From Scalesia atractyloides (lineage: Eukaryota; Streptophyta; Magnoliopsida; Asterales; Asteraceae): DNA of 64,000 bases. Within the stretch, counting starts at the first letter, position 1; every line of letters starts with the position of its first letter. Location of the stretch: the NCBI GenBank assembly GCA_947069175.1, contig CAMTDV010000009.1:10301663-10365662 (forward strand). Direction: 5' to 3'. The position numbers and the translations under genes are program-made. Below the pieces are notes generated by a model. It was not told the DNA's origin and searched no databases. It saw only the letters and a program-made list of their open reading frames with translations. This document shows, piece by piece, positions 36,400 through 48,419 of the stretch.

Positions 36400-37500
36400 G
36401 CCCTTTGTCTATCTTCATATGAAACAATCCATAAAAACCGACAAACTTCTTGTGTCTTTTAGAGGCACCCATTCATCAACTTCTTCCGTTCATTAAATTT
36501 GGATTCACCTCCAATTGTTGTTGAGTTGAAAACTCCTTTCAATACGACCCGTTTCCCTGATGTTCTCGGCACTTTCCATGGTCTTGTATGTTTATCTGAC
36601 ATGTCGTTCGATAGGTTCATTGTATTGTGGAACTCTGCAACCCGAAGGTATAAGGTGATATCAACACCAATGGTGTATCCATCGGGTTCTAGTGTTCTAA
36701 TTGTCTTTGATCAAGTAGGTTATGATCATGTAAACGATGACTATAAGGTGGTTAGATTGATACAAACTGGCATAGGCGTCTAGTTGAATTCTAAAGTTTT
36801 GTTTGCAGTCTGAAATTGAATGTGTGGTAATCATTGGAGCGGAGATTTCCTTACCAATTTTCCTTTGCATTATGTCAGGGTCAAGGTGTGTGTGTTAACG
36901 ATGCGTAACACTGGCTTGTAAGTAAAAAACCCCACGTCTTGTGGTTAGTTTTGACCTTGCTAGTGCCACATCACGAGTGTTTTAACAATGACGTGATGTA
37001 ATCATTGGAGCGGAGATTTCCTTACCAATTTTCCTTTGCATTATGTCAGGGTCAAGGTGTGTGTGTTAACGATGCGTAACACTGGCTTGTAAGTAAAAAA
37101 CCCCACGTCTTGTTGGTTAGTTTTGACCTTGCTAGTGCCACATCACGAGTGTTTTAACAATGACGTGATTACGAGTTTAGGAGTGTTAGGAGGATGTATG
37201 TGTGTGGTCCGTTATTGTGAGTTGCGCAGTGTGAGTGTTTGGGTGACGAGAGAATATGGAGTGAAGGAATCATGGAGCAAGTTGATCGCGTGACATCGGG
37301 AAATGTGTTGAGGTGTGTTTTTCTAAGCGTGTCACCGATCACATATTTGAAAACCCGTAAGGAAGTGGTCGTGGAGGTCAACCAACAACGGTTTTGAGAT
37401 TTATGATCTTGAAGAGAAGACATCCAGACAAATAATGATCGGTGATGCATCTCGTCGTCTCTCCACGTATGTTTATCAGGAAAGCCTTGTTAGACTTTAG
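36400..37500 (+). pseudogene. F-box/FBA copy A'', truncated and internally duplicated
   Basis: Tandem sibling of copy A' with the same 5' breakpoint. The FBA stretch 36499-36783 is open, followed by a frameshift. A 171-bp segment (36827-36997) is then repeated directly (36998-37168). The 3' end, through the CAGGAAAGCCTTGTTAGA phrase, matches copy A. Confidence 0.88.
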
Positions 37501-37511
37501 AAACACATAAG

Positions 37512-38546
37512 TCGTTTAAGTGTACAATCATGCGCTATAAGTTTTTCTTTTTTTTCTGCCTTTCTGGTCGCTTTTTTTTTCTTTTATCGTCATGTGCCTT
37601 GTATATATAAATATACGTATATGGATGGTTTTCGTGTGATATATAAGTATATAACCATATATGTTAAACATATCTTAGAATCTTGTTGCATTTACACACA
37701 ATTGATGGGATTTTTTGTAATTATTTTAACTTTTTTTTCTTGACTTGTGTGGCTACGTTATGGCCACATGTTGCAATTTTGACCCATTAACATCCAAATG
37801 GGTTGATTTGGGTAAGCTAAAAGAAACATGTCAAATGGGTTGACGGTGTCCAAAATGACCAGACGTCTCAGAGTGTTTTGAAAGGTTTTAAACTCCTAAA
37901 TCACTTTATTAAGAAAAACTACATCATTCTTTTGACAATATAGCCATTTGACCTGCCCAGTTGCCACCTCTAGCTATAGGTTGAAATAAGGATTTTTGCT
38001 TATAAAATACACAAAAAAAAAATAATAATAATAATAAAGGGGTGCCCGCCCGCCTAAGCCTCTATTTGGGTACGCCACTGAATAATAATATAGTTTTTTT
38101 TCTTATATGAAGTGGATCAAAGCACTTTGGGACATTTTTTACATGATTTCACCTGTTTCTTTTTAACTAGGTTTTAGAGGAAGAAAAAAACATTACTCTC
38201 TGGGGATAAAATACAACCCAAATCAACCCATTTGTATGTTAATGAGTCAAATTTGCAACATGTGACCATAACGCAGCCAGGCAGGTCATGCTAAATTTGC
38301 TATCAAGATATAAGTTGAAAACAATAACAAGACATCCAAGACATCCCATCACTTTGTGTAAATGCAACAAGATTCTAAGATTTCGATTAACATATATAGT
38401 TATATATCACATGGAAACCATCCATATATACACACACACACAAGGCACACGACGATAAAAGGAAATAAAAGGTGACAAAAAAGGCAAAAAAAAAGAAAAA
38501 CTTAAAGCACATCATCTTTCATGTAAACTACTTGTTCATTTCTAAG
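37512..38546. other. Spacer with hAT-like remnants
   Basis: Contains an inverted hAT-like end (TTGCCACCTCTA, 37961-37972) and ATGGGTCAA/TTGACCCAT phrases. No gene. The TACAC microsatellite near 38430 has a counterpart downstream of copy A (about 32810), so part of this is ancestral 3' flank of copy B. Confidence 0.5.
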
Positions 38547-39611
38547 CTAAGCAAGGCTCTCCTGGTAAACAAACGTGGACAGAGGAGACCGAGCACGAAA
38601 CATCGGTTTTTTGGACTTCTTCTCTTCAAGATCGTAAATCTCAAACCACCGTTCGTAAACCTCCAAGAGCACTTCCTTATGGTTTTTCAAATACAAAATC
38701 GGCCTTATACTCGGTGAACCGCACGTTATGCGAACTCTAGATGTCAACGCAAGCAGCTTGCTCCATGATTCCTTCACTTCATATTCTTGCATTACCTAAA
38801 CATCTACACAGTACCCACCACTACCAACCACACAAAGACATCCTTCAAATACTCCTATATCTATATTCTCGTAATTATTACAACACTCGGGTAGTGGCAC
38901 CGATTGAAAGCTTTGACTAGCAAGGTCAAAACTAACCATCAAGTAATCATTATCCGAATCGGGTTTTTGATTTAACAGCCAGTGGACCGCACCACTAACA
39001 CACACACCTTGACCCCTACAACTCACAAGGAGAAATCATAAGGAAATGTTTGCTCCACGGGTAGCCACCGTTCAAAATTCAGACTGTAAACAAAAATTTT
39101 CGAACCTAACCGCACACTGTCGCCAGACTGTGTCAATCTCACCACCTTATAGTCATCGTTCACGTGATCATAACCTACTTGGTCAACCGTCTTTAGAACA
39201 CTATTAATCAGTGGATAGACTAGTGATGCGGGTACCTCTCTATACTTTCGGGTTGACGAGTTCCACAATAGAATTACCCGACCCATTGGCCAACTACAAA
39301 AGCATATAAACCCATGGCAAGAGCCGATTATGTACAGGAAAAGAGTCCTATCAATACAAGGTTCCAATCGAACAGTAGTTGGAAGTGAATCGAAACAGAA
39401 AGAGATAGGCGGAAGTTGAGGAACCGACACCTTTAGAAAAAACAAGAACTTTGTTGGTTTTCATGGATTGTTGTTGCCTATGAAGATTGACAAAGTAAGG
39501 GCTGTCAATTAGGGCACACAAGGGTTTCGAGACGGTTCTAAATCGGAGAAGAGACTTCACCGGCAAGCGCGAGAGAATGTTAACGAGTACGTCCGGTGGA
39601 ACGTCTGACAT
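38547..39611 (-). pseudogene. F-box/FBA gene copy B, frameshifted with one nonsense codon
   Basis: ATG at 39611 and stop at 38547, the same layout as copy A. An intact F-box (PPDVLVNILSRLPVKSLLRF) is followed by the FBA region with GSCHGFICF, VILLWNSSTRKY and DDYKVVRL. Frame changes lie near 39435 and 39028. A TAG at 38796-38798 falls exactly where copy A has TGG (Trp) in VDVWVM. More diverged from copies A/A'/A'' than these are from each other. As written it yields only the F-box segment. Confidence 0.85.
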
Positions 39612-39666
39612 TGTTGTGATAAAATGGGATTTTGATTTGATGGAGGAGATGAATAACTTGGGGTGC

Positions 39667-39673
39667 ATATATA
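39667..39673 (-). promoter_or_regulatory. TATA box of F-box copy B
   Basis: GCTATATATG on the minus strand about 58 bp upstream of the ATG, matching the motif of copy A. Confidence 0.5.
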
Positions 39674-39679
39674 GCACTT

Positions 39680-40875
39680 CAGAAATGGCAAACTAAGTAA
39701 ATATCGGATAAGATTATTGAATTTCACTCGTCGAGCTATTACATTACCGCTATAACCCACAACCACCACCACCACCATTAATTTGATTCTAAATAGCCAA
39801 AGACCACCGCTTCATTCATACGACACCCGCCTAAGGGTGTAAAGTGGTAAACTAGCTAAGCAGCTAAGATCATAAAGCAATAAATGGGAATACTTATATT
39901 TTAATAGAATCTTATTATTCAATTCTTCAAATTTTACACAAGATTTCTTAACTTGATTACCTTATCTTCCATATATGCATAAATGATTTATTGATTCAAA
40001 CTTATTTAAGTGCCATGGTATATCGTTTCTTTAAATATGTTGAGAAATATAGTGCACTGAAATAAGATGAAACATATTCAACGTATAAATATTTTGCAGA
40101 TATACATGTCTAGGACTCTAGTCCCTGTGATAAAAGTGCGTAATGAATGGAAGCATTATATGATGTATTCATTCTCAACACTAGAACTTTTAACTGATTC
40201 AAACAACTATAAGCATCAATCATGGTTGTTACATGCAGGTTAAGCCAATAAGCGCATTTCAGCAAAGAATGCATATCAAGAGTCTACTAAAAAAACATAA
40301 AATAGGCTTAGAAACTTAATATTATTCTACAAATATAATTAGAAAAAAACTTAACATAAATAGCAAGTTAAATCATGTTCTAATCTCTACGGAAAATTAA
40401 TAATTTACTTAAGTTGAATCTTACATAACAAAATATGATATTTTGAAGTTTTGGTTATGCACTCACAAGGTCAAGCTATAAACCTAGGATGTATACCAGT
40501 TAAAAGGTGAAGTGTGAACATATTGAAGTCTAAAGTATGAATTTAGGTCCAAACGGATCAAGTTGACCGGTCAACACTCTTTTGTCCATTTCTCATACTT
40601 TAATAAATAATTAATACATCACAAAATGTTATAAAAGCCATGTTGTTAAATAACAATAAAAGTAGTTTTTCTTAAAGTAAAGTGATTTAGGAGGTTCAAA
40701 ATACTACGTAAATTTTTCCCCATTTAATTTGTTTTTTAGATAAATTTGAAAAGAACAATAAATTGCAACCCATATCAACCCATTTATGTTAATCAATCAA
40801 AACAACAACATCTAACCACAACAATAACAAGAAATCCCATCACTTAGTGCAAACGCAACAAGATTTTAAGATTTT
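39680..40875. other. Non-coding spacer
   Basis: Starts with the 5' flank of copy B. Beyond about 39840 it is AT-rich with no gene or paired element ends recognised. Confidence 0.45.
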
Positions 40876-40995
40876 AATCAACATATATAGTATATGTAGA
40901 AAAGGAAATAAACAGGAAAAAGCAAAGAAAGAAAACCTCATAGCATATAATCTTTCACTTAAACTACTTGTTGGTTTCTAAACAAGGCTCTTTTT
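40876..40995 (-). pseudogene. Relic of an F-box gene 3' end
   Basis: The phrases AGCATATAATCTTTCACTTAAACTACTTG and TTTCTAA-ACAAGGCTCT (in pieces) parallel the 3' UTR and last codons of copies A (32860-32925) and B (38500-38560). Only this end remains, so an older member of the array stood here. Confidence 0.55.
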
Positions 40996-42211
40996 ATAGC
41001 TCAAAAAATAAATGAGCCCAAGCTTCATATACGGAGATTGTCTAGGTTCGCAAGCCTAAAGCCTATTATTTATGTACATATGATATACGAAATATATAAG
41101 CGCATAATAAATATCATTATATGTAATTATGATAAAAATTACTAAATAATATGCATAGTGTTATATGTATTGTTATAACTATAAGTACATATAAGATAAC
41201 AGTAAATGTATATAGATTAGTCATTTGGTATAAGATTGTTGAACTTCACTCCTTGTGTTGTTACATAACTATTATACTCCTTGTGTTGTTACATAACTAT
41301 TATAATAACTATTAACAAAGGCCGTTGCTTCACTCATAAGGACACGCAACTAGGTGTGTAAACGAACCGCCGCTTGGGAGCTACTCGAGATCTAGTCGCC
41401 TTACTGCTCGAATGGAGCCGAACTTAAACAAATTCGAGTCCGAGCCTAAATTGAAGCTCACAAAGTAATGAGCTCAAGCCCAAGTTCTATATACCGACTT
41501 GACTAGGCTCGCAAGCTCAAATTTAACTTCCATTAAACATTTATGAAATTTCATGTGTGTGGTTGTGGGTTATTGTAATTATGTAATAACTGGGATTTTT
41601 GTCCAACAATCTTATCTCAAATTTACTAATTGATATACATATACACATATATTATATATAGATATGATTATAAGTTATAACTATACACATATGTCATTAA
41701 TTCTTATTATTTATCATAGATATATATTAATAATATTTAATATATACTTATATATTTGTTATTTTTAAAAAATATTATACGTGCAAAAAGTAATAGGCTT
41801 TAGGCTCGCGAGCCTAGTCAAGCTCGGGCCCGAGATCAGTTATTTTATGAGCTTTAATTTAGGCTAGGGCTTGAGTTCATTTAAGTTCGCCTCAATTCGA
41901 CCATTTAGCGACGAGATCTCGTTGTCCTTATGGGTGAAGCGGTGGGCTTTGGCCTTTTATAAGTAATGTGAAAACAGCTCCGTTGTGCTATTATGAAATT
42001 TAATGGTGGTAGTTGTGGATTATACTATTATAGTAACTATGTAATAACTCAAGGAGTGAAGTTCTACAATCTTATCCCAAATCTTATAATTTATTTTATA
42101 TAGGTAAGGTTTGTCTACAAAGGGCATTTTTCCTACAAGGTGTGAGAAGTCTATGTAGACATTTTGTTTTAAATTTTAGGCATGATGTTAAAAATTCTTT
42201 TGGCATGGTAA
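40996..42211. other. Spacer rich in hAT-type GAGCTC/AGCCTA phrases
   Basis: Between about 41330 and 41520, and inverted near 41800-41950, the sequence repeats the GCTTCACTC-TA-GGACA and CGAGCC-AAA phrases found upstream of copy A at 34130-34330. These look like decayed non-autonomous hAT-type repeats. No gene. Confidence 0.45.
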
Positions 42212-42220
42212 TAAATAGAA

Positions 42221-42563
42221 GCGTCAACTGCCATTTTCGTCACTGTAGTTTGTCCAGTTATGCCAGTCCAGGTCAAATTTCACATTTGTACCATTTCCGT
42301 CCCTAACAATCTTGAAACATGCCAGTTTTGTCCAAAAAAACTAACGTCTATTATGCCAGTTTTGTCCAAAAAAAACTAATGTTTATTATGCCAGTTTTGT
42401 CTCTATGGTTTGTCCAACTATGCCAGGAGGTTTTAACAGACATTAGTTTTTTTTATGGAACTGGCATGTTTCAAGAATGTCAGGGACAGTATGGTACAAA
42501 ATTGAAATTTGGCCTAGACTGCATAATTGGACAAACCACAGGGACGAAAATCGCAATTAACTC
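42221..42563. mobile_element. Mutator-like foldback element, 343 bp
   Basis: Inverted arms of about 130 bp begin GCGTCAACTGCCATTTTCGT and end ACGAAAATCGCAATTAACTC. Flanks TAAATAGAA (42212-42220) and TATATAGAA (42564-42572) match at eight of nine positions. The centre repeats a TGCCAGTTTTGTCCAAAAAA phrase. No coding. Confidence 0.75.
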
Positions 42564-42572
42564 TATATAGAA

Positions 42573-44848
42573 ATACACCAAACGTAACAATTTAAAACAC
42601 GATGGAATGTATTCTAGGCATGGAACTCAAAACGAGTTGAGCTCAAGCTTAGACGAGCCCAGACTCATTTACAATCCTACACCCGACCAACCTTTGACTT
42701 CAAGAAAGAAACAAGAACCGGGAGGCAGCAGTCTAAGCCTAGGCCTGAAAACTAACAAAAGGCAAGCTCTATCTCATGGGCTTGTCATAGACCCGCTGGT
42801 CCAAATGGCCAGGTCATATGGGTTGGCTAAATGGATCTAGGCCCAAATGAATCAAGTTGACCCGTCAACACTTTTTTGACCATTTTTGTAATTTAATGAA
42901 TAATTAATAAACTACAAGCTATTAAAAAACTATATTGTTCAAATAATAACAATAAAAATATTTATTCTTAAATGAAGTGATTGAGGAGTTCAAAACGCTT
43001 TGGGTAGATTTGACTACATTTGACTTAATTCTTTTTAGTTAAGATTCAAAAAGAAAAAAGGGAACCACAATAAATTGCAACCCAAATCAACCCAGTTATA
43101 TGTTAATGGGTCAAAACTGCAACATCCGGCAACAAGTAAATTTGGGATAAGATTATCGAATTATACTCCTTGAGTTATTATATTACATAGTTACTATAAT
43201 CTACAACCACCACCATACTTGATGATTGGGTAACTAAAATGATTTCACTTTACTTACAAAATTGCCAAAGGCCATCGCTTCACTCATAATGACACACGGC
43301 TAGTTTAGATCGGCTCACTAAAAGTTCGAATTAAGCCTGAACTGAAGCTCATTGAACACAGGAGTCGAGCCTCAACTTTATATGCCCAGCTTGACTAGGG
43401 CTCATTGAACACAGGAGTCGAACACAAAAATGTGGAGTCACTTTATCCAAATCTGACCAATTTAAGAGTTTGGTTTTTAAAAGCAAGAGGCACACCGAAT
43501 AACCAATTCGGTTTTTGGCTTTCGCCTCGCGCTCATGTATGTTTTTTAAATCATGTTTAAGAGTCAACAAGTCATTATTTAATGAAAAAAATCACAAGTG
43601 CGTGCAAATGAGACAAGTTTAGAGACTTTAATATATAAACATTGGTTTAGTGATTTTTTCATGTATTTTTTTACAAGCTGGGGAACTTTAATGTACTAAA
43701 ATTAGGCTTGGCGATTTTTTTTTGTGAAAAGTATTAGACAGTTATTTTATAGTCGTGAAATAGAAGGATACAATACGTAAATATGTATTCTATATATACC
43801 CATGTAATCTATCATTATGAAAAATACAAATCACAATTACAATACCAAGTTTATCTAAAAGTAACAAAGGATATTGGTTTTATGTAGTATTAACCATTTA
43901 TGTTACATGTGTAACTACAAGTATATATGAAAGTATAAAACAGTTACATATGTATGTAAATAAAAAAAATAATAATAATAATAAGGCCGATGTCAAACTC
44001 TCTTAAGTTAAAGGAGACAAGCTCTATGTCAACTAACAAAACGCAAGCTTTATGTCAAGTTTTATCTTTAGAAGCTCAATGTGTGGCCTTAGTACTATTA
44101 CTAAATAATCCAAACTCAACTCTCACTAAACTAATCATACCTAAGAAATGAACGGCTATGATCTATTTACATCAGCACTTAAAATCGACTACTCACTATC
44201 TAGAAATTTATAAGGCATCTTCTACACTCTTCAAAAAAGGAAAGAACCATCGGAGGCTTCCGGTAGTAAACATTTTTTAAATCATCAATAATGATCATAT
44301 AACAATAAATGGGAATACTTATATTTGAATAGAATCCTATTATTCAATTCTATAATATTTACCCAAGATTTCGTAACTTAATTACATTATCTTCCTTGAA
44401 AGTATAAACTATTCGTTGATCCAAAACTTATTTGTCTTTACAAGAATGTGCACAATATCTAATATAAAACCATGGATAGGCGGAAATATTCGGAAGGTAA
44501 GACAAAAATATAAAAATCTACACAATTGTCTATGTATTTGAGATTGGAGTTTTTATACTTTAGAACCTGTGATGGTAGCTTCTTTCAAAAGGAAATAGAT
44601 CTTGAAATCTTCCATTAAAAACCAAATATGGTAACCTGAAAGAAAATGAAACGCATTATACTCGTTTTATTTATACATTTATATATCAATTTTATCCGCA
44701 CGCGCACACACACGTGTGTATCCCTCCTCGGGGACTGAAAATTCATTAAGGCGGAAGGACACTATATACAATTAATGAGAAATGAAAACGTTAATAAGAC
44801 AGAATTTCAAACCTCTATCGGCAAATTCTGACATGAACATGAATGGCT
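42573..44848. other. Non-coding spacer downstream of the PPR gene
   Basis: Contains a duplicated 21-bp phrase around GCTCATTGAACACAGGAGTC (43347 and 43402) and decayed hAT-type GGCTC/GAGCC phrases. No gene recognised. Confidence 0.45.
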
Positions 44849-47594
44849 TCACATCCCCATTTGTTTCATCCACAAGGACCACTTAAGTGCCTCCAAAACC
44901 ATATCATTCTTTTGAAAAGCAGCAATCAGATTCGTATACGTAATTCTGTCAGGCTCTATTCCATTCTTTCTCATTTCTTTAACCAAATTCACCGCATCTT
45001 CAACCATACCCGCAATCCCGTAAGCCTTAATTAACGAGTTATAGCTGCATAAATCAGGTTTTAGCCCCGATTCCTTAAGTTCCGTTAACACATCTCCAAC
45101 TTCTTCAATCCATCCTTTTTCTCCATATATATTTATCATAATATTAAACGTGTAATGATCCGACCCACAGTTTGATTCCTTCATTCTCAACAATACATTT
45201 TTAAACTTCTCCATTTCACCTGCTTTCCCATAAGCGTCCAACATACAATTATACGCTTCAAAAGAGAACCGAAAATCCATTGAACTTCATTCGTCTTGCA
45301 ACCGAAGCCATGTTCCGTAAATCTTTACCTTTACCATACGCAGCCACAACGGTATTATATGAAATAACGTCAACCATACCTTGTTTTTTCGCCATCCAAA
45401 ACACTTGTCTAACCTTTTTAAAAAGACCAGATTTCGCATAAACGTCAAGGATTACGTTAAAAGTCGTGGTATTAGGTGAATAACCATGCTGAATCATATC
45501 GTTAAATAGCCGAGAAAGTTCGTCGATAGGCAAAGCGCGAGCACAACAATTAATGACGCAGTTGTACATTTCTTGATCCCACGAAACTCCAGCTTTCAAG
45601 ATTTTGTAGTACAAATCGGCTAATTTACTTACCATCCCCAATCTTTGATAGATTCGAAGCATATCTCGAAATAAATATATATCCGGAACAATATCCTTTT
45701 GTTTCTCCATTACGTCAAGAACCGAACATGCATCGTTTAACGATCCGGATTTCACATACATCCTTACTACTATGCTAAACGCTATCAAATCCAAAGCAAC
45801 ACCGTTTGACTTTAGATTTATATAAAGCGTTTCTGCTTCCTTAAACTGATTCAAACAGCTATAAACATCGATCATAGTGCACGTGATATGCAAATTAGCC
45901 TTGTCGCGTTTCGGCATAGATGCGTATATCTTTATAGAATTAGAAAGATGACCCAGCTCCTTACACGTACAAATTAATAAATGGTATAAACTATCCTCAA
46001 ACACTTTATCCTTCCACTTTTTTAACCCCAAAACTTCAATGGCGTCATCTACCAAACCGTGTTTCACATAAGCTATTACTAGAATCGAACATGATGTTTG
46101 ATTATTCAAAATGTGATCGTAAAGCAAACCTTTGATAACATACGGCACTTTATCGAACCGTTCCGCCTTCTCGTACGCTTGCAAAACGATACTGAGTATA
46201 GCTGAAAACTGACATCCGATCGTTATCATATCTTCAATAATTCTCATAGCACCTGCTTCATCTCCATGTTTGGCTTGCAGATTGATCATCGTATACAAAT
46301 TCGATGAATTCGGTTTGAAATCTAATCTATTCATTTCGTTATAATACCACTCCGCTTCTTTAAAGTTATACACCCGACCCCAACCTTCGATCATGGTTCT
46401 GTACGTGCTTTCATCTGGTTTCAAACCAGCAGATACAAGGTTTTGGAAAACTCTTTCGGCATCCTTCATGTTCGATATTTTTCCATATCCGGTAATAAGT
46501 GTATTGTAAGCGACTATATGCGGGGAGAATCCAGCTGAATGCATCGACGCCAGCATGTTTTCAGCCTCGTCTAACTTCCCTTGTTGGCTGTAAGAATTAA
46601 CCAAAACCAACCAATTTTCTTGATTCAATATCACTTTGTCGTTTTTCAAAAACTTGACAATCTTTTCTGACTTCTCATACAATCCAAGACGCGTATAGAG
46701 CGTAATCATAGCTGAATACGCACTATGACAAACGATCATAAACCTCCTCATTTGCGAAAACGCAAACTCCGCTTCATCAAGATTCCCACCCTTTTGGTAA
46801 AGACTCATAACCATGCCAAACGTAGCAACGTTAGGCTGAATTCCCGCATCTAACATCATCCTAAACCACTTTGTACCCGGTCCTACGAGCCCGCGTTTAT
46901 GACAAGCATAAATAAGCGTATTGAAAATCTGGAAACTGAGTTTACAACTCGACTCAGTTTCCATCTCCCGAATCAACCTTTCCGCTCCTTCCCAATCCTG
47001 TCTCCTACCCAACACCCGTAAAGCTAACTTATAACCACTCACGTTTCGCTTCAACTTCCCCTTAACTCTCATCCACTCGAAAAACTTCAAAACTTCATCA
47101 TCCCGACCACCGCTCTCGAGCTTCTCCAATACACTATTACAATCTCCTAAACTCGATTCACTAACGTTCGCACTTAACTTCTCATAAAACTCATCATCAT
47201 TTCCTAACAACAAATCATCTGTCTCAACCCTAACTTCTTGCTGCTTACTATTTCCATTCAAATCGTTGGCTACGTTTCGCATACCGTCTAATCGCTTCCA
47301 AATACTCCGCTTCGCTTTCTTAAACTTCCTATGTAACCTAGGGTTTTGAACAACAACATTATCCTCACTAACATCCACAGGTCTACCAACATTATTCGAC
47401 TGTAATACATCTGATAGCTCTGTATCTAACCTAGAAACCCTAGCTTGCTTCAATTTAGCAAATGAATTGTTACTTATAGTGTTACTTACAGTGTTAAATG
47501 CAACAATCAAACATCGATCGGAGAAATGTAAAACGGAGTTAGGTTTTTTCGAATCGTATGCATCTATATGTGTATAACATTTGATTGAAGCCAT
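44849..47594 (-). CDS. Chloroplast-type PPR protein, At4g30825-like, with one frameshift
   Basis: Single-exon P-class pentatricopeptide protein; such proteins bind organelle RNA and stabilise or process specific transcripts. The Arabidopsis counterpart At4g30825 is, from memory, BFA2, needed for chloroplast ATP synthase transcripts. The first in-frame ATG is 47594 (MASIKCYTHID); the open frame extends upstream only through non-ATG codons. A Ser/Lys-rich N terminus compatible with a transit peptide is followed by about 20 PPR motifs (for example VAYNTLITGYGKISNMKDAERVF in two overlapping readings), and the end is KWSLWMKQMGM, stop at 44849. Length about 914 residues against about 904 in Arabidopsis. 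After KFNGFSV one extra base at about 45266 shifts the frame; removing it from the reading gives the expected continuation into SFEAYNC. The written frame would end at 45258, losing the last three to four repeats. Confidence 0.9.
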
Positions 47595-47608
47595 TGAGAG
47601 TGAAGAAA

Positions 47609-47719
47609 CTACCTTACTGATGAAGAATTTGAGCTGAAAAGTGTGAGAATGAAGATGGAGGGATAACGTAGAAAAAATAACCGCAAATTGTTGGTTGGTT
47701 GAAGGACCCACAGAGCCAT
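47609..47719 (-). other. Possible upstream ORF in the PPR leader
   Basis: An ATG at 47719 opens a 36-codon frame that stops at 47609, 15 nt before the main ATG. It lies downstream of the TATA box at 47773, so it would be in the mRNA and could dampen translation. Whether it is used is unknown. Confidence 0.35.
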
Positions 47720-47772
47720 AGGGATGAGATTTATGTTTATAAAATGCTGATTCAAGCTGAAGACGACAGGAT

Positions 47773-47781
47773 ATTTATATA
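47773..47781 (-). promoter_or_regulatory. TATA box of the PPR gene
   Basis: TATATAAAT on the minus strand, about 180 bp upstream of the main ATG, predicting a 5' UTR of about 150 nt. Confidence 0.55.
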
Positions 47782-47908
47782 GAATCGGGATAACTTGTTT
47801 GTCTAAACTAGTGGGTCACAGCTTGTAAATGAGGTGTAATAAAATTGTAATCAAATTATAAATGGGTTAGTGGGTTGTGATAAATGGGTCATAAATGAGT
47901 TAGTTATT

Positions 47909-47947
<39 letters not shown>
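47909..47947. repeat. TA microsatellite
   Basis: About 19 TA dinucleotides followed by GTATATAA. Confidence 0.9.
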
Positions 47948-47951
<4 letters not shown>

Positions 47952-47954
47952 ATA

Positions 47955-48419
47955 CTAGCAGGATGCCCGTATGATGCGGCGAGAACGACAAATCGCATTA
48001 CGATACTCATTTTTTGTAGTTTTCTTAGACATATAATATTCATTGTAGCATCATTGTGATAAATACACATCAAAAGCGAAGTAATCAGGTAATATAAAGT
48101 CATCGGTTAGTTTGTTTTATTAACTAATTGGTTTTCGGTTAATCACTTAGGTTTATTCGGTTAGATTAACGGTTTTCGGTAAATCTATGAAATTGATGTA
48201 TAAATACATGAAAATGATATAAATATATGAAATGGAGATATGAAATATATGAACCGGAAGCATAAAAGCTAGGAGTATATGAAAACATGAATGATTCAGT
48301 TCGTTCAGCTAATTTTGGTTAAACGAGTGTATAAAAAATTAATAACCGGTTTTTAGTTAATTCGGTTTTCAAGAAATTCAGTTTTTGGTTGATTTCGGTT
48401 AAGTTTCGTCTGTTTTCAG
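47955..48419 (-). mobile_element. Helitron-like terminus and AACCGA-rich sequence
   Basis: CTAG at 47955-47958 follows, on the minus strand, a GGGCATCC segment and a weak hairpin. The adjoining sequence is full of GGTTTTCGGTTAA phrases. An older, diverged duplicate of about 48180-48350 lies near 48725-48900. No coding. Confidence 0.35.

Larger units (their letters stand above)
34193..37511. repeat. 1.6-kb tandem duplication carrying truncated F-box copies
   Basis: Unit 1 is 34193-35816 and unit 2 is 35817-37511. Both open with AGATTGGCTCGCTACAAGAT, run through AT-rich sequence, a hAT-like TAGA-GTGGCAATTGGG end and a 5'-truncated F-box copy, and close with AAACACATAAG. Unit 2 has gained a TA microsatellite (36124-36168) and an internal 171-bp duplication. 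Confidence 0.9.

Noticed and set aside
32311..37972. One 5.7-kb hAT element spanning the F-box cluster (TAGAGGTGGCAA ... TTGCCACCTCTA)
   Set aside because: Flanking octamers do not match, and other TAGA-GTGGCAA ends lie inside; more likely several decayed remnants.
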